This document shows positions 1 through 6,107 of a stretch of 6,131 nt of DNA, piece by piece. Position 1 is the stretch's first letter, and the number at the start of each line of letters is the position of its first letter. The notes beneath the pieces were generated by a model that was not told the origin of the DNA, made no database searches, and saw nothing but the letters and a program-made list of their open reading frames with translations. Source of the stretch: Deltaproteobacteria bacterium (lineage in GTDB: Bacteria; Desulfobacterota; DSM-4660; Desulfatiglandales; Desulfatiglandaceae). The DNA lies in contig JAFDJF010000172.1 of assembly GCA_019307645.1 (NCBI GenBank), forward strand, positions 1-6,131, given 5' to 3'. A program made the position numbers and the translations under genes.

Positions 1-94
1 AAATGACGAAGGAAGGAGTTTTTAACAATTATATAGAATAAATAGAGCGAAGCGATTCCATACTTCGTCATTCGTCATTCGTTATTCGTTATTC
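1..94. repeat. Dispersed repeat element, left copy
   Basis: This stretch matches 6014-6107 in the same orientation, with about 12 mismatches over 94 positions and no gaps by eye. Its core is bounded by a perfect 10-bp inverted repeat: AATGACGAAG at 2-11 and CTTCGTCATT at 63-72. The arms could form a stem around an AT-rich interior that carries GGAAGGAG and GCGAAGCGATTCC. No coding frame is evident. The structure resembles a small non-autonomous (MITE- or REP-like) element, but mobility is inference. The element may extend left of the window. The following 95-181 interval shows no gene and only a weak hairpin potential downstream of the pilW stop. Confidence 0.75.
64..94. repeat. 7-bp tandem repeat (TTCGTYA)
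   Basis: Four consecutive heptamers are visible, TTCGTCA twice and then TTCGTTA twice, followed by a partial TTC. Part of the first unit doubles as the right arm of the element's inverted repeat. The same heptamer recurs at 5815-5830, inverted at 5984-5999, and in degenerate form at 6077-6108, so it is a family of short intergenic repeats and not a one-off. Confidence 0.8.
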
Positions 95-181
95 TGCGAT
101 TTAAAATATTTTCCGCATGGCAGCAATCCCGGATACTTGAGTTTAATCAAAATTGCGAAGTTAATGACATTGACGTTAGGA

Positions 182-1036
182 TCAATTATTGGACCACACG
201 CCCATATTCCGGCACCTTACAGTCGCGGTCAATCTTCGGCGTCGAAAACCGTCGTTCGGGCTTATTCTCTGGTTTGAAACGACGTAGGTCATATTGTCGG
301 CAAAATTAGAATCCTCTTTATCGCCTCTGGCAAGCAGCCATATCCTGACCACCCTGATATCGGAAAGCTGAACATCAACCAGACCGCCATTGTCAGCATG
401 GGCCAGGGGCTCTCCCTCCTGCCTGTCGTTGATATCTATGTCTCCGTCGTTGTCTGTGTCGAGGTTAACATCAAGATCCTTGTCATGATCAGTGTCAATA
501 GCCCATATAACATTATCATTCGTATCTTTATCCAGTGAATTGTCCCCGTCTCCTGTTGAATCAAAAGCATAGGCAAAGCCCAGGGCATCAATATTTTCCG
601 CGAGCAACTGCCTGCGTGTGCCATATTTTCGAGCCAAATCAAGGTTTCCATCTGGAGAGGCAGTTGGGTAATCATACAGTGAAAAAACAAGCGTTTCCCG
701 GTCATCAACATTGCCGTTTCCGTCACTGTCATTGGCCATGCGATTAAGATCATCGTCCAGAGAAAATGAAAGGGTTCCATTGCCGTTGCCATCCAGGCCG
801 ACATCGTTTATCCCAAAGTTCCCGCTGGCCTGGGGGTCATATCCGGCCATCCTGATTTCTCTCTGGATACAACACATCCCACCCCTCATATTCTGCTGTA
901 TTTTGGAAACCTGCTCCTGGACAACATACGATTTCTGCTGGGATTTATATATGGCATGAACAGCCAATAAAACAAAACTGCTTATGGCTGCAGCCACCAT
1001 AAGCTCATACAGGGTAAAGCCATGTTCGCTTCTCAC
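182..1036 (-). CDS. pilW: PilW-like minor type IV prepilin with Asp-rich Ca-binding-type loops
   Basis: A 284-residue prepilin-like protein, expected to be cut by the prepilin peptidase and to join the type IV pilus initiation complex at the inner membrane. The class III leader is only six residues: cleavage is expected between G6 and F7, with the conserved Glu at +5 (E11). The hydrophobic helix spans about 7-29. The segment REIRMAGYDP (59-68) is typical of the PilW family. Tyr at +4, where Ile/Leu/Val is usual, and a Cys-Cys pair at 55-56 are unusual. Asp/Asn/Gly-rich stretches at 82-114 and 159-204 include loops that fit the EF-hand pattern: D103-x-D105-x-N107-G-N109-V-D111-x-x-E114 and D193-x-D195-x-D197-G-D199-I-D201-x-x-D204. 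The start is GTG, chosen because it gives a correct leader and has a good ribosome-binding site. It lies 26 bp after the GspH-like gene, probably as one operon. PilW is the best name by family resemblance; a generic prepilin is the alternative. Confidence 0.85.
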   Translation of the reverse strand: MRSEHGFTLYELMVAAAISSFVLLAVHAIYKSQQKSYVVQEQVSKIQQNMRGGMCCIQREIRMAGYDPQASGNFGINDVGLDGNGNGTLSFSLDDDLNRMANDSDGNGNVDDRETLVFSLYDYPTASPDGNLDLARKYGTRRQLLAENIDALGFAYAFDSTGDGDNSLDKDTNDNVIWAIDTDHDKDLDVNLDTDNDGDIDINDRQEGEPLAHADNGGLVDVQLSDIRVVRIWLLARGDKEDSNFADNMTYVVSNQRISPNDGFRRRRLTATVRCRNMGVWSNN

Positions 1037-1045
1037 CTCAGGTTT

Positions 1046-1051
1046 CTCCTT
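1046..1051 (-). promoter_or_regulatory. Ribosome-binding site of pilW
   Basis: On the minus strand the sequence is AAGGAG, nine bases before the GTG start at 1036. It supports GTG as the true start of the PilW-like gene. It lies in the 26-bp gap between the two pilin genes, consistent with separate initiation on a shared transcript. Confidence 0.75.
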
Positions 1052-1062
1052 TTTTCACGGTC

Positions 1063-1659
1063 CTAATCCCAGGAACGACTCAGCCACTTTTTCTGAACAA
1101 TAGCACCAGCCAGTGATGGCGTCCCGACAGCAAAGGAAGCGCCATTAATGTTGGTTAAATATGCATAACCCATTTCACGCGCCATCCCCTTTGAATCAAA
1201 CCGAATCCAGTCATTTCCATAGCTCACAGTCACGGCCGGGGGTATGCCGGTCCCCGGAACAGTTTTGCCGGCATTTCCGCTTCCAAATTGTACGCCGCTT
1301 CCATAACTTGAAAGCGAGATGTCACTCAGTAAAATATCGTCATCCTGCGGCACAGGAGGATTGCCGGCAGGAGGCCCATCACAAATACCGTCAAGGCCGC
1401 CGCCTACCAGCTGATATTTTCCGTTTGCATCATCAAAATACACTGCACATTCTCCATTGGCTCGAACCGCCTCCTGCTTTGCCCGCTGCAAATTTGAATA
1501 CAAGTCACTAACCGCCGCTCTCAATCTGTAATTGGGCAGAAAGCTGTCCAGAGCAGGAACAGCTATGCCGGACAGTATGCCAATGATGGCGACGACCATG
1601 ACAATTTCCATGATGGTCACCCCTCCTGAGCCAGTTTCAAAACGTTTCAGTCCGGTCAA
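1063..1659 (-). CDS. GspH/FimT-like pseudopilin (start uncertain)
   Basis: A minor pilin or pseudopilin of the GspH/FimT family. The peptidase site is SGG|VTIME: Gly at -1, Val +1, Glu +5. It is followed by a long hydrophobic helix ending in the usual AVPAL segment. The mature part is 185 residues. Near its end lie the family's IRFDSKGMA strand and YLTN. The open frame runs upstream to 1869 without a stop. That extension would give an 83-residue leader containing repeat-like sequence, which is unlikely for a prepilin. I chose TTG at 1659, giving a 13-residue leader (MTGLKRFETGSGG), but it lacks a clear Shine-Dalgarno site. Alternatives are CTG 1650, GTG 1677, and GTG 1839, which is preceded by GGGAG. 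ATG 1611 has AGGAGG upstream but would remove the cleavage site. It precedes the PilW-like gene and is probably co-transcribed. FimT versus GspH cannot be separated from sequence alone, but pairing with PilW favours a pilus role. Confidence 0.8.
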   Translation of the reverse strand: MTGLKRFETGSGGVTIMEIVMVVAIIGILSGIAVPALDSFLPNYRLRAAVSDLYSNLQRAKQEAVRANGECAVYFDDANGKYQLVGGGLDGICDGPPAGNPPVPQDDDILLSDISLSSYGSGVQFGSGNAGKTVPGTGIPPAVTVSYGNDWIRFDSKGMAREMGYAYLTNINGASFAVGTPSLAGAIVQKKWLSRSWD

Positions 1660-1869
1660 GGCGGGCGATCCAGCCACAGGCGGGATTAACCGCAGGCGCC
1701 ACGAAGTAAGTGCCCTTGGGGTGAATACATTTAGTATTTTGAGGATTAAAATTTGAGCCCAACACTGAGATTGGCTAAAATGGGACGTTTTGAAATTGGC
1801 TCCTCCTTCTTTTCTTTCATTCCATCCATACCCTTTCACATTCGACTCCCGACATCGCTGTTTCAACAA
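1660..1869 (-). other. Open but probably non-coding or repeat-derived 5' extension of the GspH-like gene
   Basis: This stretch is in frame with the pilin but encodes nothing resembling a prepilin leader. Its composition is mosaic: a GC-rich, inverted-repeat-rich part (about 1661-1710, with GCGG/CCGC arms around GATTAA) next to an AT-rich part. ATTGGCT occurs twice, at 1770-1776 and 1795-1801. A separate 27-codon minus-strand frame (1829-1746, ATG to TAA, ending in ANLSVGLKF) lies inside it, with AAGAAGGAGGAG inside that frame. I suspect an intergenic repeat abutting the pilin gene. It is single-copy in this window, so the repeat status is inference. Confidence 0.4.
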
Positions 1870-2128
1870 ATGGATTCACAAAAAACATGTCATTATATTT
1901 AATAACTAGTTATGGTCTGTCAGCCAATACTATATTAAAATTATTTTGTCATTTTATTTATTAACAAAAATAGTTATTTTATAAAACTTTTATATTTTGA
2001 AAACGATCATAAAATACCGCCTCAGATAGCGCATTCATCACAGAACGATGATTGACGAACTTTTAATCTTACTTCACAGGGATCTTACACGTGACTTTAT
2101 GTGAAAAATAATTTAATTAGTTCAAACC
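1870..2128. other. AT-rich divergent intergenic region
   Basis: This 259-bp region separates the leftward pilin genes from rightward rlmD. It is very AT-rich between about 1890 and 2015. It holds a perfect 12-bp palindrome at 1902-1913, a consensus TATAAT on the minus strand, and a 14-bp sequence at 2036-2049 repeated at 3785-3798. No convincing coding frame is present. For rlmD, only a weak promoter is visible: CTTACA at 2084-2089, a 17-bp spacer, then AATAAT at 2107-2112. This would give a very short leader. Confidence 0.6.
1892..1923 (-). promoter_or_regulatory. Candidate promoter of the pilin operon with palindrome in the spacer
   Basis: On the minus strand, CTGACA (1923-1918) and TATAAT (1897-1892) are separated by 20 bp. 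The spacer contains the perfect palindrome ATAACTAGTTAT (1902-1913). The -10 box is a full consensus match, and the -35 differs from TTGACA at one position. The spacer is longer than the usual 17 bp. Long spacers with central symmetry are known for MerR-type control, but the region is AT-rich, so chance is a real alternative. Confidence 0.35.
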
Positions 2129-3526
2129 ATGAAAGTACGCAAACGCGACATTCTCGAACTCAGTATTGATAAAATGGCTTACGGCGGACAGGGAATCGCC
2201 CGCCTGGACGGGTTTGTCATATTCGTAAAAGGTGGCATGCCGGGAGACAGGTTGACCGCACAGGTTTTCAAAAAGAAAAAGGACTATGCTGAAGCGAGGA
2301 TGATAGAACTAATAGAGCCGTCACCCGACAGAGTACAGGCCCCATGCCCCTACAGCGGCTATTGCGGGGGATGTCAGTGGCAGTCTGTGCGCTATGAACG
2401 GCAACTGGACTATAAAAAAGAGCACATTGAAGAATCCATGAAACATATCGGGGCATTAAAAGATGTTGTGGTCCGAGACGTGGTCCCTTCGGAGAACAAA
2501 TTCGCCTACCGAAACAAGATGGAGTTTTCCTTTTCCGACCGGCGGTGGTTTCTCCCCCAAGAAATGGACCGGCGTGAGACGGAAGGCGGTTTTGCCCTGG
2601 GCCTTCATGTTCCGGGAACCTTTTATAAAGTCATTGACATAGATGCCTGCCTGCTACAGCAGGAAAGAGGAAACGAAATTCTTCAGGAAGTCAAAGAATA
2701 CGTCAGAGGTTGTGGGATACCTGTGTATGGCCTGAAAACCCACGAAGGATTCTGGCGATTTCTGGCCATCCGCTATTCAACGGCATTTGACGAATGGATG
2801 GTCAATCTGGTCACTTCAGAAGAAAGGCCGGAAGCGGTCCAGCCGCTGGCTGATGCCCTGCTCCGAAAATTCGGTCAAATAAAATCAATAATCAATAATA
2901 TTACGGGTAGAAAAGCCTCCATTGCCGTGGGAGAAAGCGAGATCGTTCTCGCAGGTCAAAGACATATCGAGGACAAAATCGGGCCATACACTTTTCAGAT
3001 ATCGCCGAACTCTTTCTTCCAGACCAACTCCCCGGGCGCCCAAAAACTGTATCAGACAGTGGTCGACTATGCCCAATTCAAAGGTAATGAAATGGTGATC
3101 GACCTCTACAGCGGAACAGGCACCATTCCTGTGTTTCTGGCATCCAGGGTACAGGCTGTCACCGGCATCGAAATCAGCGAGACTGCGGTTCAGGATGCCA
3201 GAAAAAACTGCAAGGAAAACAGTATCGACAACTGCCGGTTTATCTGCGGAGATATCAGGGAGAAGCTTCCCGCCATAACCCACAAACCCGATGTCTTGAT
3301 CATTGACCCGCCGCGGGCTGGAATGCACAAGGATGTGCTGGCCCGGGTTTTGGCATTATCCCCGGAAAAAATCATCTACGTGTCATGCAACCCGGCCACC
3401 ATGGCAAGGGATATTGGCCAAATGATCCAGAATTATCAGGTAGTCGAAATACAGCCCGTTGACATGTTCCCCCATACTTATCATATTGAAGCGGTGGCAA
3501 AATTGCGGCATCGAAAAAAGGGATGA
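2129..3526 (+). CDS. rlmD: 23S rRNA (uracil-C5)-methyltransferase, RlmD/RumA family
   Basis: A 465-residue SAM-dependent enzyme that methylates C5 of a 23S rRNA uridine (U1939 for E. coli RlmD) in the cytoplasm. An N-terminal TRAM RNA-binding domain spans about 4-63. The four [4Fe-4S] ligands expected from E. coli RumA are present: C73, C79, C82 and C174. In the methyltransferase domain, FFQTN is at 296-300, the SAM motif DLYSGTGT at 325-332, and IIDPPRAGM at 391-399. The catalytic Cys is C420 in VSCNPATMARD, and the general base is E454 in HIEAV. Length and domain order are normal and nothing is broken. ATG 2129 is chosen because the TRAM domain begins just after it and an in-frame TAA lies at 2114-2116. 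No clear Shine-Dalgarno site precedes it. The specificity could also be RlmC-like or dual RlmCD; the sequence does not settle this. It appears to be a single-gene unit. Confidence 0.95.
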   Translation: MKVRKRDILELSIDKMAYGGQGIARLDGFVIFVKGGMPGDRLTAQVFKKKKDYAEARMIELIEPSPDRVQAPCPYSGYCGGCQWQSVRYERQLDYKKEHIEESMKHIGALKDVVVRDVVPSENKFAYRNKMEFSFSDRRWFLPQEMDRRETEGGFALGLHVPGTFYKVIDIDACLLQQERGNEILQEVKEYVRGCGIPVYGLKTHEGFWRFLAIRYSTAFDEWMVNLVTSEERPEAVQPLADALLRKFGQIKSIINNITGRKASIAVGESEIVLAGQRHIEDKIGPYTFQISPNSFFQTNSPGAQKLYQTVVDYAQFKGNEMVIDLYSGTGTIPVFLASRVQAVTGIEISETAVQDARKNCKENSIDNCRFICGDIREKLPAITHKPDVLIIDPPRAGMHKDVLARVLALSPEKIIYVSCNPATMARDIGQMIQNYQVVEIQPVDMFPHTYHIEAVAKLRHRKKG

Positions 3527-3546
3527 AAAGCGGGGTGAACGAGCAC

Positions 3547-3574
3547 TTGACCTTTTTAGAAATTAGGGTATAGA
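3547..3574 (+). promoter_or_regulatory. Sigma-70-type promoter for the tRNA-Ser (and possibly dnaX) transcript
   Basis: TTGACC at 3547-3552 and TATAGA at 3569-3574 are 16 bp apart; an alternative -10, TAGAAT, starts at 3571. Transcription would start near 3581, exactly where the folded leader begins. The promoter lies 20 bp after the rlmD stop and points at the tRNA. It is the best-looking promoter in the window. Confidence 0.6.
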
Positions 3575-3580
3575 ATTATC

Positions 3581-3677
3581 GCGGGTCACAGGTTCCGGAT
3601 TCAAAGGTTCACTCTGTTAAACAAGGTTCCCTTTGGGAAATTTAACTGGATGAACCCTGACCGCTTAACCTTGAACC
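3581..3677 (+). ncRNA. Structured RNA leader upstream of tRNA-Ser (unrecognised)
   Basis: Three nested helices can be drawn by hand. The outer one pairs 3581-3595 with 3652-3664, with about 12 pairs, one bulge and an internal loop. The middle one pairs GTTAAA (3616-3621) with TTTAAC (3641-3646). The inner one pairs TTCCC (3627-3631) with GGGAA (3635-3639) around a TTT loop. In addition, 3597-3609 can pair with 3667-3677 (11 pairs, two bulged As), which would make a pseudoknot or a switch. I do not recognise the family; it lacks the conserved signal recognition particle RNA core. It may be a processed tRNA leader, a small RNA, or fortuitous pairing among GGTTC-type repeats. Confidence 0.4.
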
Positions 3678-3692
3678 GCAATAATCTGCCAC

Positions 3693-3786
3693 GGAGAGAT
3701 GTCCGAGCTGGCTGAAGGAGCGCGACTGGAAATCGCGTGTGCTACTAAAAGTGGCACCGAGGGTTCGAATCCCTCTCTCTCCGCCA
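3693..3786 (+). tRNA. tRNA-Ser (anticodon GGA)
   Basis: A complete class II tRNA with encoded CCA. The acceptor arms are GGAGAGA (3693-3699) and TCTCTCC (3776-3782), with G discriminator at 3783 as expected for serine. The anticodon stem CGCGA/TCGCG encloses the loop CTGGAAA, with GGA at 3728-3730, reading UCC and UCU codons. The long variable arm pairs GTGCTAC with GTGGCAC, diagnostic of Ser/Leu/Tyr types. The T arm is GAGGG-TTCGAAT-CCCTC. It lies 84 bp before dnaX on the same strand. No integrase or duplicated tRNA 3' end is visible nearby. Confidence 0.97.
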
Positions 3787-3813
3787 TCACAGAACGATTC
3801 ACAGAAACGAGCA

Positions 3814-3845
3814 AACTACCCTGCGGCTTGAACTGCGGGGTTGTT
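3814..3845 (+). terminator. Hairpin between tRNA-Ser and dnaX (possible terminator or attenuator)
   Basis: AACTACCCTGC (3814-3824) pairs with GCGGGGTTGTT (3835-3845), with one T-T mismatch and one G-T pair. The tract that follows (CATTTGT) is only moderately T-rich, so full termination is doubtful. It may separate tRNA processing from dnaX expression or attenuate read-through. It ends 25 bases before the dnaX start. Confidence 0.45.
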
Positions 3846-3870
3846 CATTTGTAACTCATCCGGGTGTGAC

Positions 3871-5526
3871 ATGTCCTATGAAGTTCTAGCCAGGAAATGG
3901 CGTCCCCAGGTATTTCAGGACGTTATTGGCCAGGAACACATTACCCAAACATTGATGAATGCCATCAAGACCGGTAGGCTGGCCCACGCCTATCTTTTTA
4001 GCGGCCCCAGGGGTACTGGAAAAACATCGGTTGCACGGATCCTGGCAAAAGCCATTAACTGTCGGGAGGGGGAACCGGGCATACCCTGTAATCAGTGCCG
4101 GTCATGCACGGAAATCACAGACGGTTCATCAGTGGACGTCCAGGAAATAGACGGGGCATCCAACCGTGGCATTGATGAGATCAGAGAACTCCGTGAAAGT
4201 GTCAAATATATGCCCTCTTCGAGTGATTATCGCATCTACATAATCGATGAAGTGCACATGCTGACTCTGTTTGCCTTTAATGCCCTTCTCAAAACACTCG
4301 AAGAGCCCCCGGCCCACGTGAAGTTCATGTTCGCAACCACTGAGACCCACAAAGTGCCGGTAACCATCCTCTCACGCTGCCAGAGATTCGATTTTAAAAA
4401 AATATCCCTGGCTCGAATTGTTGAGCATTTAGAAAGAATAACAAAGGATGAAAACATTGAGATCAGTAAAGCCGGACTGACACTTATCGCCAGAGAGGCC
4501 GACGGATGTATGCGTGACGCCCAAAGCCTGCTGGACCAGGTGATCTCGTTTGCAGGAGAAAAGGCAGAGGACCGCCATATCACAGAGATTCTGGGAATCC
4601 TTGACAAAGACATTATTTTTGAGGCATCCCGTGCCATTCTCGACAATTCCCCCGGCAAATGCCTGGAAATTGTGGACCGGATTTACAATTACGGGTATGA
4701 CATCAAGGAGTTTTACAGGGTCCTCATGGGCCAGTTCAGAAATCTGTTGGTCAGCGTTCTCGAATCTCAGGATTATCTCCTTGACATGAATGAAAGCGAG
4801 AAGAAGGAGGTAAGGCAGCAGGCGGAACAGGCCGGATCGGAAAAGCTCCAGATCCTGTTGAACTTCCTGATCAATCGGGAACAGGATTTGAGGTTTACAT
4901 CCAGCCCCCGCCTGATCCTTGAGACCACCATGATCAAACTTTGCCATCTTGGTGATTATCTCTCTTTTGGCGACCTGCTGGAGAAAATCGGGGCGCTGGA
5001 AAATAAACTGCTTACCGCCGCAGTCTCCAATGAACAAATAAAAGTCGACCATATAGCAGATCCTGCCGTCCCATGGATTTCAGATTCCCAAAAAGAAGTT
5101 AAAGTGATACATGAAGAATCTAGCGTAATTTCCAATGATAATTATAGTAAAAATAATGTCTGGGACGGGTTTCTAGATTACCTTAAATCCAAGAGCAGGC
5201 CAATGTTCAATGTTCTCAAAGACTGGGAGCTTCTGGACCTGGCTGGAGAAACACTGGAAATTGCCAAAGGCAACCAGTCATTTTCCGCTAGTTATTTTGA
5301 TGACAAAGACAGATATGAGCAACTTTCTTCTTTTTGCCGCGATTTTTTTCAGAGAGACATCCGTATAAAAATCCTGTCCAGCAATAATCGCGTGCCCAAG
5401 AAAAAGCCAACGCCAAAGGTGACGCCCGCCGAGGCAGATGTTGCCGGAAACACAGATCTCCCCTCACCTGTTCGGGACATCCTGAATGTGTTTCAAGGAG
5501 AAATCAAAAAACGGGGTCCCAAATAA
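3871..5526 (+). CDS. dnaX: DNA polymerase III subunit tau/gamma (clamp-loader ATPase)
   Basis: A 551-residue clamp-loader motor subunit that loads the beta clamp onto primed DNA at the replication fork. The N-terminal MSYEVLARKWRPQ and VIGQEH are hallmark DnaX. The AAA+ features are in order: Walker A GPRGTGKT (45-52), zinc-binding cysteines C64, C73, C76 and C79, Walker B with D126-E127, sensor 1 FATTETHKVP, the SRC arginine-finger motif (168-170), and sensor 2 near R215. The clamp-loader collar follows to about residue 360, then a variable linker and a C-terminal region (about 430-505) of the tau type. ATG 3871 is chosen over the upstream TTG at 3841 because the conserved protein begins exactly there. 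The Shine-Dalgarno site is weak (GGGTG). No efficient frameshift heptamer for making gamma is evident, so a single tau-like product is likely. The usual partners ybaB and recR do not follow. Confidence 0.97.
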   Translation: MSYEVLARKWRPQVFQDVIGQEHITQTLMNAIKTGRLAHAYLFSGPRGTGKTSVARILAKAINCREGEPGIPCNQCRSCTEITDGSSVDVQEIDGASNRGIDEIRELRESVKYMPSSSDYRIYIIDEVHMLTLFAFNALLKTLEEPPAHVKFMFATTETHKVPVTILSRCQRFDFKKISLARIVEHLERITKDENIEISKAGLTLIAREADGCMRDAQSLLDQVISFAGEKAEDRHITEILGILDKDIIFEASRAILDNSPGKCLEIVDRIYNYGYDIKEFYRVLMGQFRNLLVSVLESQDYLLDMNESEKKEVRQQAEQAGSEKLQILLNFLINREQDLRFTSSPRLILETTMIKLCHLGDYLSFGDLLEKIGALENKLLTAAVSNEQIKVDHIADPAVPWISDSQKEVKVIHEESSVISNDNYSKNNVWDGFLDYLKSKSRPMFNVLKDWELLDLAGETLEIAKGNQSFSASYFDDKDRYEQLSSFCRDFFQRDIRIKILSSNNRVPKKKPTPKVTPAEADVAGNTDLPSPVRDILNVFQGEIKKRGPK

Positions 5527-5559
5527 TAAGCGGGGCCTCATGGCATATGTAATTACTTA

Positions 5560-5579
5560 GGTTCAAGGTTCAAGGTTAA
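5560..5579. repeat. GGTTCAA tandem heptamer
   Basis: Two GGTTCAA units are followed by a partial GGTTAA. The last 13 bases, GGTTCAAGGTTAA, are the exact reverse complement of 3665-3677 in the tRNA-Ser leader. This marks a second short intergenic repeat family in the window. Confidence 0.65.
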
Positions 5580-5604
5580 TCCCGATTTTATCGGGATTTT
5601 CTTC
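5578..5604 (+). terminator. Probable intrinsic terminator of dnaX
   Basis: AATCCCGA (5578-5585) pairs perfectly with TCGGGATT (5591-5598) around a five-base loop, followed by TTCTTC. It lies about 50 bases after the dnaX stop. Because the core recurs at 5874-5890, it may be a repeat that doubles as a terminator. Confidence 0.6.
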
Positions 5605-5814
5605 ATGTTTCCAGAGCGACATAACGTGTTCCCTAGGCTTTTGTACAAAACCGTTTGGCATATCAAAAAACCGGAGGAACAGGCTATTTGTCTAAAGAAT
5701 AGAGCCCCTCCTTCATCGCTTTTAATCTTGCCTGTCGGAGCGAAGCGTAGATCCCGTCTGAAGCGAAAGCGGGAAACCGTGAACCTTATAACGTTAGGGT
5801 TCGATCGTATAACC

Positions 5815-5830
5815 CGTTATTCGTTATTCG
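5815..5830. repeat. TTCGTTA-type heptamer repeat
   Basis: CGTTATTCGTTATTCG contains about two units of the heptamer seen at 64-94, in the same orientation. It is embedded in the post-dnaX repeat cluster. Confidence 0.6.
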
Positions 5831-5873
5831 GTTGGATTTCTGCTTAACCATAGCCGGTTTACGAATTGCGATA

Positions 5874-5890
5874 TCCCGATTTTATCGGGA
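5874..5890. repeat. Second copy of the TCCCGATTTTATCGGGA hairpin
   Basis: These 17 bases are identical to 5580-5596. The arms TCCCGA and TCGGGA pair around TTTTA. Here it is followed by CGCGACC and not by a T tract, so it does not look like a terminator, which suggests the hairpin itself is a dispersed repeat. Confidence 0.65.
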
Positions 5891-5983
5891 CGCGACCGCT
5901 AAACCCTTTGGACTAATGGCATTAATTTAAGGGAATGCCTACTGAGTTTCACCGGGTATTAATTTTGCGTGCCAGGTTAAAAT

Positions 5984-5999
5984 CGAATAACGAATATCG
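5984..5999. repeat. Inverted heptamer repeat next to the right element
   Basis: CGAATAACGAATATCG is the reverse complement of the TTCGTTA heptamer family. Degenerate forward heptamers lie on the other side of the right element, so the element is bracketed by heptamers pointing in opposite directions. Confidence 0.55.
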
Positions 6000-6013
6000 A
6001 TTACATGAATTCC

Positions 6014-6107
6014 GAATGACGAAGGAAGGAGTTTTTATCAATCATATAAGATAAATATAGCGAAGCGATTCCATACTTAGTCACTTGTTATTCGTGATTC
6101 GATATTC
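6014..6107. repeat. Dispersed repeat element, right copy
   Basis: This is the partner of 1-94 in direct orientation and without gaps. The GACGAAGGAAGGAGTTTTT and GCGAAGCGATTCCATACTT blocks are unchanged. The left inverted-repeat arm AATGACGAAG (6015-6024) is intact, but the right arm reads CTTAGTCACT (6076-6085), two changes from the left copy, so this copy looks older or decayed. Degenerate heptamers continue to about 6108. Confidence 0.75.

Noticed and set aside
1..94. CRISPR array based on the tandem heptamers
   Set aside because: The units are 7 bp and contiguous, with no spacers of regular length and no cas genes.
1746..1829. 27-codon minus-strand frame within the upstream extension of the GspH-like gene
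   Set aside because: It is too short to judge, its AGGAGG lies inside the frame and not before the ATG, and I recognise no family.
3531..3557. Rho-independent terminator after rlmD
   Set aside because: GGTGAA and TTGACC can pair only with a mismatch before TTTTT. The stem is weak, and the segment is better explained as the -35 box of the tRNA promoter.
3690..3870. Signal recognition particle RNA (ffs) next to dnaX
   Set aside because: ffs often lies near dnaX, but the interval after the tRNA is only 84 bp and the conserved GGAAGCAGCC-type core is absent there and in the leader.
4392..4402. TTTT followed by seven A inside dnaX as a frameshift site producing a gamma-like form
   Set aside because: In the reading frame the heptamer is T AAA AAA, which re-pairs poorly. 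A -1 shift would stop at 4422-4424, truncating inside the ATPase module at about residue 184, unlike any gamma subunit.
4429..5052. 207-residue minus-strand frame opposite dnaX
   Set aside because: It is a shadow of the well-supported dnaX coding frame, with no motif or ribosome-binding site.
5398..5406. Lys-Lys-Lys run near the dnaX C-terminus as an E. coli-like slippery site
   Set aside because: The A run is only five long. The -1 frame stays open past the normal stop, and a shift here would remove only the last 40 residues, so it would not create gamma.
5605..5847. 80-residue plus-strand open frame
   Set aside because: It translates the repeat cluster, has an Arg/Lys-rich low-complexity product, no Shine-Dalgarno site and no recognisable motif.
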